This document shows, in pieces, positions 7,082 to 16,513 of a DNA stretch of 23,769 nt. The DNA comes from Negativicoccus succinicivorans (GTDB lineage Bacteria; Bacillota; Negativicutes; Veillonellales; Negativicoccaceae): NCBI RefSeq assembly GCF_018373335.1, contig NZ_JAHAHH010000008.1, positions 1-23,769 of the forward strand, given 5' to 3'. The notes under the pieces were generated by a model. It was given only the letters and a program-made list of their open reading frames with translations. It was not told the origin of the DNA and did not search any database. The position numbers and the translations under genes were made by a program. Every line of letters starts with the position of its first letter. Position 1 is the first letter of the stretch.

Positions 7082-9748
7082 ATGGGAAAATATAAAAATT
7101 TAACCAGCTACAATCCCGCTGAAATTGAACAGAAATGGTATCAGTTCTGGGAAGAAAACGGTGTTTTTCATGAAGAACCGAAACCGGGAGAAAAAGCGTA
7201 CAGCATTGTTTTACCGCCGCCGAATGTCACTGGACAATTGCATATGGGACATGCGTTGGATGATACATTACAGGACGTTTTGATTCGTTTTAAGCGGATG
7301 CAGGGTTATAACACGTTGTGGTTACCGGGAAAAGATCACGCCGGCATTGCGACGCAAATCAAGGTTGAAGAGGAACTTGCCAAAGAGGGTTTGACACGGG
7401 ATGATTTAGGGCGAGAGGCTTTTGTCGAACGCGTTTGGGATTGGAAAGAAAAATTCGGCGACCGGATCGGTCAGCAGATTCGTCGTTTGGGAGCTTCCTG
7501 TGACTGGTCACGCGAGCGCTTTACACTGGATGAAGGGTGCTCGAAAGCCGTCCGCGAAGTCTTTGTTTCCTTGTACGAAAAAGGCTTGATTTACCGCGGC
7601 TTCCGGATTACCAACTGGTGCCCGCGTTGCATGACGGCATTGTCGGATATCGAAGTGGAATACGAAGACGAAGCCGGTAAGCTGTACTACGTCAATTATC
7701 CGTTAGTCGACGGTGACGGTTATATTCAGATTGCCACCACGCGACCGGAAACGATGTTGGGCGATACCGGTATCGCTGTTCACCCGGAAGATGAACGGTA
7801 TGCAAAATATATTGGTAAAAAAGTTATTGTGCCGCTGGCTGATCGTGAAATTGAAGTGGTTGCTGACAGCTATGTCGAACCGGAATTCGGTACAGGCGCG
7901 GTTAAAATCACGCCGGCACATGATCCGAACGATTTCGAGATGGGGGAACGCCATCAATTGGAATCGATTGTTATCATGAATCCGAACGGTACGCTCAATG
8001 AAAACGCCGGCGCCTTTAACGGTATGGAGCGATATGCCGCGCGCAAAGCAGTAGTGGCGGCATTGCGGGAAAAAGGTTTGCTGGTAAAAATCGAGGATGC
8101 CGATCATGCGGTCGGACACTGCTCGCGCTGCCACACGACCATCGAGCCGCTCGCTACGCGGCAATGGTTCGTCAAAATGGAACCGCTGGCGAAACCCGCG
8201 TTACAAGCGGTAGAAGAAAAGCGGACAGAGTTTGTACCGCCGCGTTTTACGCAAACCTACACTCATTGGCTTGAAAATATTCGCGACTGGTGTATTTCCC
8301 GTCAGCTTTGGTGGGGGCATCAGATTCCGGCCTGGTATTGTAACGAATGCGGCGAAACGATCGTTTCCCGTGAAGATATCACAACCTGTCCGCATTGCGG
8401 CGGCAGCGTGACACAGGATCCCGATGTTCTGGATACCTGGTTCAGTTCGGCACTGTGGCCGTTTTCCACTATGGGGTGGCCGGACCAAACGCCGGAACTT
8501 AAGCAATGGTATCCGACCAATACTTTGGTAACCGGCTACGATATTATTTTCTTTTGGGTCGCTCGCATGATGTTTACGGGACTCGAATTCATGAAGGAAG
8601 CACCGTTTAAACACGTTTTTATTCACGGTTTGGTGCGCGACAGCCAAGGCCGTAAAATGAGCAAATCACTTGGCAACGGCATTGACCCGCTGGAAGTCAT
8701 CAATGAATACGGTGCGGATGCCTTGCGTTTTACGCTGATGACGGGCAATACCCCGGGTAATGACATGCGCTTTTACATGGAACGTGTCGAAGCGAATCGC
8801 AACTTCGCCAATAAAATTTGGAATGCCGCTAAATTTGTATTGATGAATTTAGAAGGCTATGAAGAAACACATGCTTTTTCACCCGAAGAATTAACACTTG
8901 CCGATCGTTGGATTTTGGAACGCCTGGCGCAGACGGAAGAAAGCGTCACAGCAAACCTTGAAAAATTTGAATTGGGAGAAGCGGCGGGAAGTGTTTATGA
9001 ATTCATTTGGAATATCTTCTGCGACTGGTATATAGAGGCTGTCAAGCCGCGTTTATATGCGGATGATAATGCCGCCGACCGTGCGGTGGCGCAGGGGGTA
9101 CTGGTTTATGTTTTGACACGCGCATTGGCGTTATTACATCCGTTTATGCCGTTTGTCACCGAACATATCTGGCAGCATTTACCGCATGAAGGGTTGACGC
9201 TCGCCAAAGCGCCATGGCCGACGCCCGATCCGGCGCTGCGCTTTGCGGATGCCGCCGAACAAATGGACCGTTTGATGGATGCGATCAAAGCCGTACGTAA
9301 CTTGCGCGCGGAGGCGGATATCGCGCCGAGTCAAAAAGTACCTTTGTTGTTACGTGTGAAACGAGATGATTTGACGGCGGTGGTAGAAGATCATCCGCTC
9401 TATTTTGAAAAATTGGCTAATACGAGTGCAGTAAACCTGCTTGCCAATGATGCGCCGGCGCCGGAAAATGCGTTGACTGCGATTACCGACGGTTTAGAAA
9501 TTTACGTTAAGCTGGCAGATGTTATCGACGTTGAAAAAGAGAATGTACGGATTCAGGCGGAAGAAGATAAGTTTCATCAGGAAGTCGCGCGTTTGGAGAA
9601 AAAGCTTGGTAATGAGTCGTTTGTAACCAAAGCACCCGCCGAGATTGTGGAAAAAGAACGCGAAAAACTGGCCAACTATAACGAAAAACTGGCCACGTTA
9701 ATGGAGCGTAGGGAGTTTTTAGCTACGCTTGCAAAGGAGAAGGCATGA
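7082..9748 (+). CDS. valS: Valyl-tRNA synthetase
   Basis: This class I synthetase charges tRNA-Val with valine, with editing of threonine. The 888-aa product shows the HIGH motif as HMGH at 54-57 in PPPNVTGQLHMGH and KMSKS at 525-529. Cysteine pairs that may bind zinc are CPRC near 180, CSRC at 347-350, and CNEC (420-423) with CPHC (436-439). The CP1 editing domain contains TTRPETMLGDTGIAVHPED. An anticodon-binding domain and a C-terminal coiled coil (about 820-885, VEKENVRIQAEEDKF onward) complete it. AAAAGGAGGG at 7066-7075 sets the start at ATG 7082. Expression is controlled by the T-box leader. It overlaps folC by 4 bases. Confidence 0.97.
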   Translation: MGKYKNLTSYNPAEIEQKWYQFWEENGVFHEEPKPGEKAYSIVLPPPNVTGQLHMGHALDDTLQDVLIRFKRMQGYNTLWLPGKDHAGIATQIKVEEELAKEGLTRDDLGREAFVERVWDWKEKFGDRIGQQIRRLGASCDWSRERFTLDEGCSKAVREVFVSLYEKGLIYRGFRITNWCPRCMTALSDIEVEYEDEAGKLYYVNYPLVDGDGYIQIATTRPETMLGDTGIAVHPEDERYAKYIGKKVIVPLADREIEVVADSYVEPEFGTGAVKITPAHDPNDFEMGERHQLESIVIMNPNGTLNENAGAFNGMERYAARKAVVAALREKGLLVKIEDADHAVGHCSRCHTTIEPLATRQWFVKMEPLAKPALQAVEEKRTEFVPPRFTQTYTHWLENIRDWCISRQLWWGHQIPAWYCNECGETIVSREDITTCPHCGGSVTQDPDVLDTWFSSALWPFSTMGWPDQTPELKQWYPTNTLVTGYDIIFFWVARMMFTGLEFMKEAPFKHVFIHGLVRDSQGRKMSKSLGNGIDPLEVINEYGADALRFTLMTGNTPGNDMRFYMERVEANRNFANKIWNAAKFVLMNLEGYEETHAFSPEELTLADRWILERLAQTEESVTANLEKFELGEAAGSVYEFIWNIFCDWYIEAVKPRLYADDNAADRAVAQGVLVYVLTRALALLHPFMPFVTEHIWQHLPHEGLTLAKAPWPTPDPALRFADAAEQMDRLMDAIKAVRNLRAEADIAPSQKVPLLLRVKRDDLTAVVEDHPLYFEKLANTSAVNLLANDAPAPENALTAITDGLEIYVKLADVIDVEKENVRIQAEEDKFHQEVARLEKKLGNESFVTKAPAEIVEKEREKLANYNEKLATLMERREFLATLAKEKA

Positions 9749-11034
9749 ATTATCAAGAATCGATTGCTTGGCTGACGGAGACGGCAGCGTTCGGTATTCA
9801 GCCCGGCTTGCAGCGAATTGAAGCACTTTTAGAAGGACTCGGCCATCCTGAAAATGCGTTTAAAAGCATTCATGTGGCAGGTACCAACGGAAAAGGAAGC
9901 GTTACCGTCATGCTGGAAAGTGTTTTGCAGCAAGCCGGTATTTCCTGCGGACGCTTTACTTCTCCGCATTTGGAAGAATATACTGAGCGAGTCCGCATCA
10001 ATGGCGCGGATATTTCGTCATCGGATTTTGCGAAATATTTAAGTCAGGTACGCGAAGTCGCAGAGAAAAATGTCGCGGCAGGCGGTGAAATGGCAACGGA
10101 ATTCGAGTTGCTGACAGCCTGTGCCTTTCTTGCATTTCAGGCTAAGGGCGTGGAATACGCCGTAGTGGAAGTGGGCATGGGCGGTCGCTTGGATTCGACG
10201 AATGTTATTATTCCGGAAGTTGCCGTGATTACTAATGTATCGCTCGATCATACGCAATATCTCGGAGCTACAGTGGAAGAGATTGCCGCGGAAAAAGCGG
10301 GCATCATCAAAGATAATGTTCCCTTGGTGACATCCGCACATCGGACCGCTTTGAAAATCATTAAAGAAATCGCACATAAAAAGAATGCGCCGATATACAT
10401 GTGGGATCGCGACTTTTCGGTCGAGCGACGCACGACCTTTGATCGCGGCCAAATTATCACGCTTAAACGCAAGGATAACGCTGATGCAATGCTCTTTGTG
10501 CCGTTTTTCGGTATGCACCAGACGGTCAATGCGGCAGTAGCGGCTATGGCTTTAACAGTGTTAATGAAAAAGGAAGCACGGATTACGGAAGATCATTTGC
10601 GTGAAGGCATTTCCCGAGCACAGTGGCCGGGACGTTTTGAAGTCATTGAGGGTGATGTGCCCGTGATTTTGGACGGTGCTCACAATGTGGACGGAGCGGC
10701 TGCACTTGCTATGACGCTGAATGAGATGTATCCGAATAAGAAACGCTTTTTCGTATTTGCATCGTTGAAGGATAAAGATATTGAAGGAATCGTGGAAGAA
10801 TTATTCCGTGAAGAAGATACTATTATCGCCGTACCTGCGTCGACGCCACGTACGCGCAGTGCAGAGGAGATCTGTAAATACTTACCGGGAACGACCGAAA
10901 CAGCGACAGATGTAGTTGCCGGACTGGAACGCGCGAAAGAACTTGCGCAACCGGGAGACATCATTGTAGTTTGCGGATCGCTTTATTGTTTGGGTGATGC
11001 ACGCCGTTATTTGCGGCAAAAAGCGCTGCATTAA
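9745..11034 (+). CDS. folC: Bifunctional folylpolyglutamate / dihydrofolate synthase FolC
   Basis: FolC is a Mur-ligase-fold enzyme that adds glutamate to dihydropteroate and to folates using ATP, in the cytosol. The 429-aa protein has the P-loop GTNGKGS at 46-52, the folate-loop region RFTSPHLEEYTERVRING, VEVGMGGRLDSTN, and the SLDHTQYLG motif (family SxDHxxxLG). The C-terminal domain has VILDGAHNVDGA. It starts with ATG overlapping the valS stop (ATGA), with AAGGAGA just upstream. valS-folC is a common pair in Firmicutes, so folC here is also under valine T-box control. Confidence 0.95.
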   Translation: MNYQESIAWLTETAAFGIQPGLQRIEALLEGLGHPENAFKSIHVAGTNGKGSVTVMLESVLQQAGISCGRFTSPHLEEYTERVRINGADISSSDFAKYLSQVREVAEKNVAAGGEMATEFELLTACAFLAFQAKGVEYAVVEVGMGGRLDSTNVIIPEVAVITNVSLDHTQYLGATVEEIAAEKAGIIKDNVPLVTSAHRTALKIIKEIAHKKNAPIYMWDRDFSVERRTTFDRGQIITLKRKDNADAMLFVPFFGMHQTVNAAVAAMALTVLMKKEARITEDHLREGISRAQWPGRFEVIEGDVPVILDGAHNVDGAAALAMTLNEMYPNKKRFFVFASLKDKDIEGIVEELFREEDTIIAVPASTPRTRSAEEICKYLPGTTETATDVVAGLERAKELAQPGDIIVVCGSLYCLGDARRYLRQKALH

Positions 11035-11060
11035 AAAACGCCTCTTAAGAGGCGTTTTTT
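11033..11060. terminator. Bidirectional terminator between convergent operons (perfect palindrome)
   Basis: Positions 11033-11046 and 11047-11060 are exact reverse complements, giving a 28-base perfect palindrome with six A's at one end and six T's at the other. It begins at the last two bases of the folC stop codon and ends at the last base of the stop codon of the minus-strand DUF4127 gene, so one hairpin can end both transcripts. Confidence 0.92.
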
Positions 11061-12814
11061 TATTGCTTTTGTATGGGTGTCGTGGTTTTGTCGTCAGAAG
11101 CGCTTGGCGCTGCCGGGGTAGACTTGTCGCTATTCTTGGTATTTTGGCTTTGTGCCGCACTCTCCGCAGCTGCTTTTTCTGCCGCCTTTCGCGCGGCTTC
11201 TTGGCGAGCTCGCTCAGCAAGGATATCTCTCATCAACGGATATTGCGGTGTCGGAGCTACCGTGATTTGCGTTTCAAAGAGGCGTCCCCAGGGGAAACGC
11301 GCCGTTACAGTACGAGGGTTGATGTCAAGGTGCTCTTCGGCAAAAGTTTGGATTTTTTCCACCAGCATTTCCGAAAGACGAGGATTTAATTTGCCGGAGT
11401 ATTTGACATTGTCCGTGCGCAGGTTTTCCTGTTCACGATAGATTTCTTTGCGAATATTCGCCTGGTAACCCCAGTTATCCAAGTATTGTTCTGTGAGCAT
11501 GCGATGCTGTGCTTTTTCCGGCATTTGCGCGGCTAAAATGCCTTGCGCTACCGCGTAGCCTACCGTATTTGAAGCGGTATTCCATCCGTTATACGCGGAG
11601 ATTTTATAGAGTAGGTTGGCGTTTTGCATTTCTTTTAAAAGGGTATTGTCGGAGCCGTTAGAATAAAAGATATCGGCGACGCTGACCGGAATGTGGCGTG
11701 AAAGCGCATCTTCTACACGGGTTAAAAAGGCAGCGGCACTTTTACGCGGCATAGCAAGGTTGGCAAAGGCTTCCGATTCGCCGGTGACATCACTGAGGGG
11801 AGTGTTAACGGCCAGTAAAAGGTCCGGCTTTTCCATGGTAACAATTTCAGCGCCGACAGCAGTGACGTGATCCGCGATCGTTTTGCCGATGCTTTGGTTT
11901 TCATAATGTGGCATCGTATCAGCGCCGCCGCCGAGCGGGTAAATAACACGAATTTTAGGCATTGCTTGCGAACGATCCACATGGTAGCGGGCAATTAATA
12001 AAAGACCTAATTGGTCAGCGCCGGGGAAGGAGCCATATACACGCGGGGATAGATTTTCCGTCATTTTTTCGAGATAACGGGCCTCTAATGAGGACTGCGA
12101 AAAGCCGGCCGTATCGTCATGACCGAGGCAGAAATAGGTGAGCACACCGGAGGCGGCATCCTGAATTAACATTTCGTTGACCTGGTTGTTTTTAGTGCGC
12201 CGCGCAAACCAATCCTGCATATATTCCAGCGGTACGGACATCCGCAGCGATAAAAGCTTAGCGGACTCTTCCGCAGTTAAGCCTTCCGTATCGGCTTTGT
12301 CCTGCCAGTAGGCAATTTCAAAGATTTTCGGACCGTAGTCGGCATAGTAGGAAGGCTCTACTTTGCCGTCACTGGCTCGCGGGGAACGCATGATTGTGCC
12401 GAATGCATAGATCGGCATCGTCGGATGCGCATTGTGCAGTGCGGCGAGTTCCGAGAGGCGATTTTTCAAGGTTAAAATATTGATATCATGCTTGCGGGAA
12501 TCCACTAAACCGCCATAAATTAAAGTGTCCGTAGAAAGAACGAGTGCGTCTGCCTGATTGACGTTTTGCTTGATCCATTCCCAAATTTTATCGGGTGAAC
12601 CTTGGTAGCCCTGATCAGAGAGATAAATTTCCGGTGGGGTCAGCACCGTGTAACCTGCGGCTTGCGCCGTATTTACCGTATAAGAATAACTGACAGGGCG
12701 GTTGTCTTGCGGCACGTATAAAATCGTTGCCGCGCATGCCGCTTGACCGGCGCCGAAAGCAAATACACCGATCATTAGTGTTTGGATTGCCTTACGATAA
12801 AATGTATGCTTCAT
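11060..12814 (-). CDS. Secreted DUF4127 family protein
   Basis: The 584-aa protein has a Sec-type signal peptide: a basic start (MKHTFYRKA), a hydrophobic stretch at 11-23 and probable cleavage around 27-30 (AACA-A). There is no proper lipobox before Cys27. The mature part starts ILYVPQDNRPVSYSY. It carries segments I associate with the DUF4127 family: LVLSTDTLIYGGLVDSRKH (91-109), GHDDTAGFS (231-239), PGADQLGLL near 264, and a later YNGWNTASNTVGYA. The function of the family is unknown. The last ~55 residues are an Ala/Lys/Ser/Thr-rich, probably disordered tail. Its start overlaps the UPF0126 stop by 4 bases and has AAGGAGA ahead, so it is the second gene of a coupled operon. It would be exported to the periplasm or surface. 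Confidence 0.85.
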   Translation of the reverse strand: MKHTFYRKAIQTLMIGVFAFGAGQAACAATILYVPQDNRPVSYSYTVNTAQAAGYTVLTPPEIYLSDQGYQGSPDKIWEWIKQNVNQADALVLSTDTLIYGGLVDSRKHDINILTLKNRLSELAALHNAHPTMPIYAFGTIMRSPRASDGKVEPSYYADYGPKIFEIAYWQDKADTEGLTAEESAKLLSLRMSVPLEYMQDWFARRTKNNQVNEMLIQDAASGVLTYFCLGHDDTAGFSQSSLEARYLEKMTENLSPRVYGSFPGADQLGLLLIARYHVDRSQAMPKIRVIYPLGGGADTMPHYENQSIGKTIADHVTAVGAEIVTMEKPDLLLAVNTPLSDVTGESEAFANLAMPRKSAAAFLTRVEDALSRHIPVSVADIFYSNGSDNTLLKEMQNANLLYKISAYNGWNTASNTVGYAVAQGILAAQMPEKAQHRMLTEQYLDNWGYQANIRKEIYREQENLRTDNVKYSGKLNPRLSEMLVEKIQTFAEEHLDINPRTVTARFPWGRLFETQITVAPTPQYPLMRDILAERARQEAARKAAEKAAAESAAQSQNTKNSDKSTPAAPSASDDKTTTPIQKQ

Positions 12815-13473
12815 GATTCTCTCCTTTTATATTTACCTGAATGATCTCGGCGGTGTGCTCTGGGCAACTCTAATTTATATCGTATAGCCAGCAAACGGAT
12901 GAGCATAACGGTTAAAAAAGCCAGCGGAACGGCCCAGGCCAAATTTGCCACCTGACGTACAAAGCAAAATACAATGCCGCCGGCTACCGAAGCGGAGGCA
13001 TAGACTTCATTGCGGAATACCACAGGAATGCGCAGTGCGCAGATATCACGAATAATGCCGCCGCCACATGCCGTGATCAGACCAAGTGTCACCGGTAACA
13101 GAAAGACTGAACGAGGATCCGCCGCCACGCCTACCATCGCGCCGGTCACTGTAAAAGAAGCCAGGCCGAAAGTATCGGCGAGATTATATAGATAGAGCGA
13201 ATAGCGTCGGGCTTTGTTATTGCCGCGCAACCTTCGGGATGAAAATAAAAGAGCTACCACCGTTACCAGTGAGATCGCAATGTAGCTGCCATCTTCGAGA
13301 GCACTCGGCGGTGTATTGCCGACGAGTGTATCACGAATCATACCGCCACCGACAGCAGTCACTAAGGCAAGCGTGGCAATGCCGAAAATATCCATGCGTC
13401 TTTGCATTCCTACCAATGCGCCCGAAATCGCAAAGGCAATCGTTCCCAAATAATCAAAAATCAGTGCAATCAT
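12811..13473 (-). CDS. UPF0126/TRIC family membrane protein (possible glycine or cation transporter)
   Basis: The 220-aa integral membrane protein is made of two homologous halves, each with the UPF0126 signature: GGGMIRD at 42-48 and GGGIIRD at 137-143. About seven transmembrane segments are visible, and the C-terminus is short and basic (RRDHSGKYKRRES). Family members are called trimeric intracellular cation (TRIC) channel homologues, and E. coli YicG has been linked to glycine uptake; which applies here cannot be told from sequence. It is the promoter-proximal gene of a minus-strand pair with the secreted DUF4127 protein (ATGA overlap). It diverges from the M16 peptidase gene across a 124-base gap. 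Confidence 0.88.
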   Translation of the reverse strand: MIALIFDYLGTIAFAISGALVGMQRRMDIFGIATLALVTAVGGGMIRDTLVGNTPPSALEDGSYIAISLVTVVALLFSSRRLRGNNKARRYSLYLYNLADTFGLASFTVTGAMVGVAADPRSVFLLPVTLGLITACGGGIIRDICALRIPVVFRNEVYASASVAGGIVFCFVRQVANLAWAVPLAFLTVMLIRLLAIRYKLELPRAHRRDHSGKYKRRES

Positions 13474-13502
13474 ACATCCTCACAGTTATCAAGATTGGCT
13501 AT

Positions 13503-13531
13503 ATTATACCATGTTTGAGAGACGCGCTTAA
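13503..13531 (-). promoter_or_regulatory. Promoter of the UPF0126-DUF4127 operon
   Basis: On the minus strand a perfect -10 TATAAT lies at 13508-13503, with a weak -35 TTAAGC at 13531-13526 and 17 bases between. Transcription would start about 13496, some 23 bases before the ATG. The rest of the 124-base divergent gap holds a small TCTC-TTCG-GAGA hairpin (13534-13545) and a possible TACAAT -10 at 13562-13567 for the peptidase, whose -35 is poor. Confidence 0.6.
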
Positions 13532-13597
13532 GATCTCTTCGGAGACCGATAAGTGCTATGTTACAATAAGAGTAGCAAAAAATGAAGGAGTGATGTT

Positions 13598-16513
13598 GTG
13601 AAATACGAAAAAAACGATCAAGTCGCGGGCTTTACTGTCCAAGAAGTATCGTACATTAATGAAATTAGCGCGCAAGCGTATATAATGCAACACGATCAGA
13701 CCAAGGCAAAGCTGCTGTTTTTAGCTACGGAAGATGATAATAAAGTGTTTTCGGTAACGTTTCGCACGCCTCCGTCTGACAGTACAGGCGTCGCGCATAT
13801 TTTGGAGCACTCGACGTTGTGCGGATCTGACAAATATCCGTTACGTGAACCGTTTGTCGAACTGGTCAAAGGGTCGTTGAATACTTTTTTAAATGCGATG
13901 ACATTCCCGGATAAAACGATGTATCCGGTCGCCAGCCGCAACGCCAAAGACTTTCAGAATTTGATGGATGTATACTTGGATGCCGTGTTCCATCCGAATC
14001 TGCGTAAAGATCCGTATATTCTTATGCAAGAAGGTTGGCATTATGAATTGGATGACGCGGATCAGCCTTTGATTTATAAAGGCGTTGTGTATAACGAAAT
14101 GAAAGGCGCGTTGTCATCGCCGGATGATGTATTGGGACAAAAAGCGATGGAGGTGCTTTTTCCCGATACTACGTACGGACATGAATCGGGCGGTGACCCC
14201 GACCACATCCCGGAATTGACGTTTGAAGCATTCACGGATTTTTATCAACAATACTATCATCCGTCCAATGCGTACTTTTTCCTCTACGGCGATATGCCGC
14301 TCGAGGAAACGTTGACGTATATTTCGGAAAAATACTTGAACGACTATCATTACCGGGAGATCGACAGTGAAATCGCTACGCAAAGCGCGCCTGCTAGACG
14401 AGAGAAAGCTACATTCTACTACGGCGTGACGGAAGATGAAGAACGTCAGGGGAAAACGCTGCATGCCATCGATATCGTCTTGCCGGATACTCTCAGCCCG
14501 GCGCAAATGATGGCGATGGAAGTTTGGAATTATGCGCTTTTGACTATTCCCGGTGCACCGTTACGTCAGGAAATTATCTCAAAAGGGTTGGCAACGGATG
14601 TTTCCGGCAGCATTATCGATAGTTTGAAACAGCCCGTTTGGCACATTGAGGCGATCGGCTCGGAACGAGAGCACCAAGCGGCTTTGGTGCAATTGTTTGA
14701 TGCCTTTATGCAGAAAATTGCTGCGCAAGGTTTTTCGTCTGAGCTTCTGAGTGCGGCGCTGAATCGTCTGGAGTTTTCGTTGCGGGAAAATGATTTTAAC
14801 GGTCGTCCCAAAGGACTGTTTTACAATTTGCGAGCATTGGATTTCTGGTTGTACGATCGCGATCCATTACAGGGATTGCGGTACGAAGAAGATATCCGAG
14901 AATTGCGTGATGGGATCACCTCCGGAACATTTCATACCATTATTGGCGATCTGATTTGTCGTAACCCGCATCAAGCTGTCATTACCATGGCCCCGCAAGT
15001 CGGTTTGCAGGAAGAAAAGGAGCAGGCGGTACGTGAAAAACTGGCAGCCCTTAAAGAGGCGCTTTCGCCTGAGGAAGAGCGCCGGATTATCGAGCAGACG
15101 GCAACATTAAAACGGCGGCAACAAACGGCAGACAGTGAGGAGCAACTTGCTACCATACCGCTCCTGGAACGCGACGAATTACCGAAGAAGGTCGATTCGG
15201 ACGCGTTGTTGCAGGAGCATGTTGAAGGTTTTCCGGTCTACCGTATGGCAGGGGACAGCAACGGAATTTTGTATGCGACTCTTTATTTTCCTCTTTTGCA
15301 TTTAACGACACAGGAATATTTATATGCGGTTCTTTTGAGTGATGTGCTTGGTGAATTGGATACCCGAGGTTATACCTATGCCGAGTTGGCGCAGCAAATC
15401 AATTTTCATACCGGCGGGATTACTGTCGGATTAAAAAGCGGTTCCCGTTACGATGATGACAGAGATGTCTACTCATATTTTGTGGTCCGAGGCAAAGCAT
15501 TAACATCCAATACGTCACAGCTTGTTACCTTGACCAATGAATTGATCAATCATACTCTGTTCACCGACACGAAACGATTGACGGAGCTGATCAATGAAAA
15601 GAAGACCGATTGGAATTTACAACTTTTCCGTCGGGGGAACGCGTTAATGATGAACCGTGCATTATCCTATGTTTCACCGTTGGAGCGTTTACGTGATCAG
15701 TCGGGATTATCCTATTTTGTTTTCTTGCAGAAGTTGGCACAGCATAGCACGGAAGAAATTATTACGGCGTTGCAGCAAACGAGCCGGCGTATTTTCCGGA
15801 CGATGGGATCGTTCGCGCTGATTTGCGGTGGCGAAGAAGAGAGCACTGCCTGGCAACAGGAAAGTCCACGTTTAGTGGCGGATTTAGAGCAAGAAAAATC
15901 AGCGGGTGCGCCTCTTGTGCTGGATTTACATACCGGTAACGAGGGCTTTATCAGCGTAGGCAAGGTACAGTATGTTGCGCAAGGCGGTAATTTCCGTCGC
16001 GAGGGGCACACATATCATGGTGCGCTGGCAGTATTGGAACATATCTTGCGCTATGAGTATCTTTGGCAGAATGTACGTATTTTAGGTGGAGCGTACGGCG
16101 CGCATGCGCAAATTATGAGCAACGGCAACAGCGTTTTTTGTTCGTACCGGGATCCTAATTTAGCGGAAACATTACAGGTATACGCGGACATGCCGGCTGC
16201 CATCGGTCGATTTGAAGCGACGGACCGTGCGATGCGGCAGTATGTCATCGGTGCACTGGCACCGACGCAGACGCAGTTTACTTTACCGATGCGCGGAGAG
16301 CGTGCACTCAACAGAATGCTTTCCAAAATGCCGGATACATTCAGCCAGCAAATTCGGGATGAGATTATTCACTGTACGCAAAGTGATATTCGTGCGCAAG
16401 CGCCGCTGCTGCAAAGCATCATCGCACAACGACACATCAGCGTGATGGGTGGTGCTACAAAACTCAATGAGCAACGTGAAATTTTCAGGGACATCATCAA
16501 CTTCGGCAAATAA
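13598..16513 (+). CDS. M16C family zinc metallopeptidase (presequence protease PreP-like)
   Basis: This 971-aa insulinase-superfamily peptidase has the inverted zinc motif HILEH (His67, Glu70, His71) followed by STLCGSDKYP, the PreP/Cym1 pattern. A distal Glu (Glu167 in VVYNEMKGAL) is the likely third ligand. Length fits the single-chain M16C enzymes, which have four domains forming a closed chamber that degrades oligopeptides up to about 60-70 residues. The linker around 480-515 is rich in charged residues and probably joins the two halves. No signal peptide, so cytosolic. The start is GTG at 13598, chosen because GAAGGAG at 13584-13590 lies 7 bases ahead and the protein reads in register from there. 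The 3' end overlaps gluQ. Confidence 0.92.
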   Translation: MKYEKNDQVAGFTVQEVSYINEISAQAYIMQHDQTKAKLLFLATEDDNKVFSVTFRTPPSDSTGVAHILEHSTLCGSDKYPLREPFVELVKGSLNTFLNAMTFPDKTMYPVASRNAKDFQNLMDVYLDAVFHPNLRKDPYILMQEGWHYELDDADQPLIYKGVVYNEMKGALSSPDDVLGQKAMEVLFPDTTYGHESGGDPDHIPELTFEAFTDFYQQYYHPSNAYFFLYGDMPLEETLTYISEKYLNDYHYREIDSEIATQSAPARREKATFYYGVTEDEERQGKTLHAIDIVLPDTLSPAQMMAMEVWNYALLTIPGAPLRQEIISKGLATDVSGSIIDSLKQPVWHIEAIGSEREHQAALVQLFDAFMQKIAAQGFSSELLSAALNRLEFSLRENDFNGRPKGLFYNLRALDFWLYDRDPLQGLRYEEDIRELRDGITSGTFHTIIGDLICRNPHQAVITMAPQVGLQEEKEQAVREKLAALKEALSPEEERRIIEQTATLKRRQQTADSEEQLATIPLLERDELPKKVDSDALLQEHVEGFPVYRMAGDSNGILYATLYFPLLHLTTQEYLYAVLLSDVLGELDTRGYTYAELAQQINFHTGGITVGLKSGSRYDDDRDVYSYFVVRGKALTSNTSQLVTLTNELINHTLFTDTKRLTELINEKKTDWNLQLFRRGNALMMNRALSYVSPLERLRDQSGLSYFVFLQKLAQHSTEEIITALQQTSRRIFRTMGSFALICGGEEESTAWQQESPRLVADLEQEKSAGAPLVLDLHTGNEGFISVGKVQYVAQGGNFRREGHTYHGALAVLEHILRYEYLWQNVRILGGAYGAHAQIMSNGNSVFCSYRDPNLAETLQVYADMPAAIGRFEATDRAMRQYVIGALAPTQTQFTLPMRGERALNRMLSKMPDTFSQQIRDEIIHCTQSDIRAQAPLLQSIIAQRHISVMGGATKLNEQREIFRDIINFGK

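Noticed and set aside
13239..13601. 120-codon plus-strand open frame across the UPF0126 start and the divergent promoter region
   Set aside because: It is antisense to the UPF0126 gene, crosses both promoters and has no recognisable protein features.
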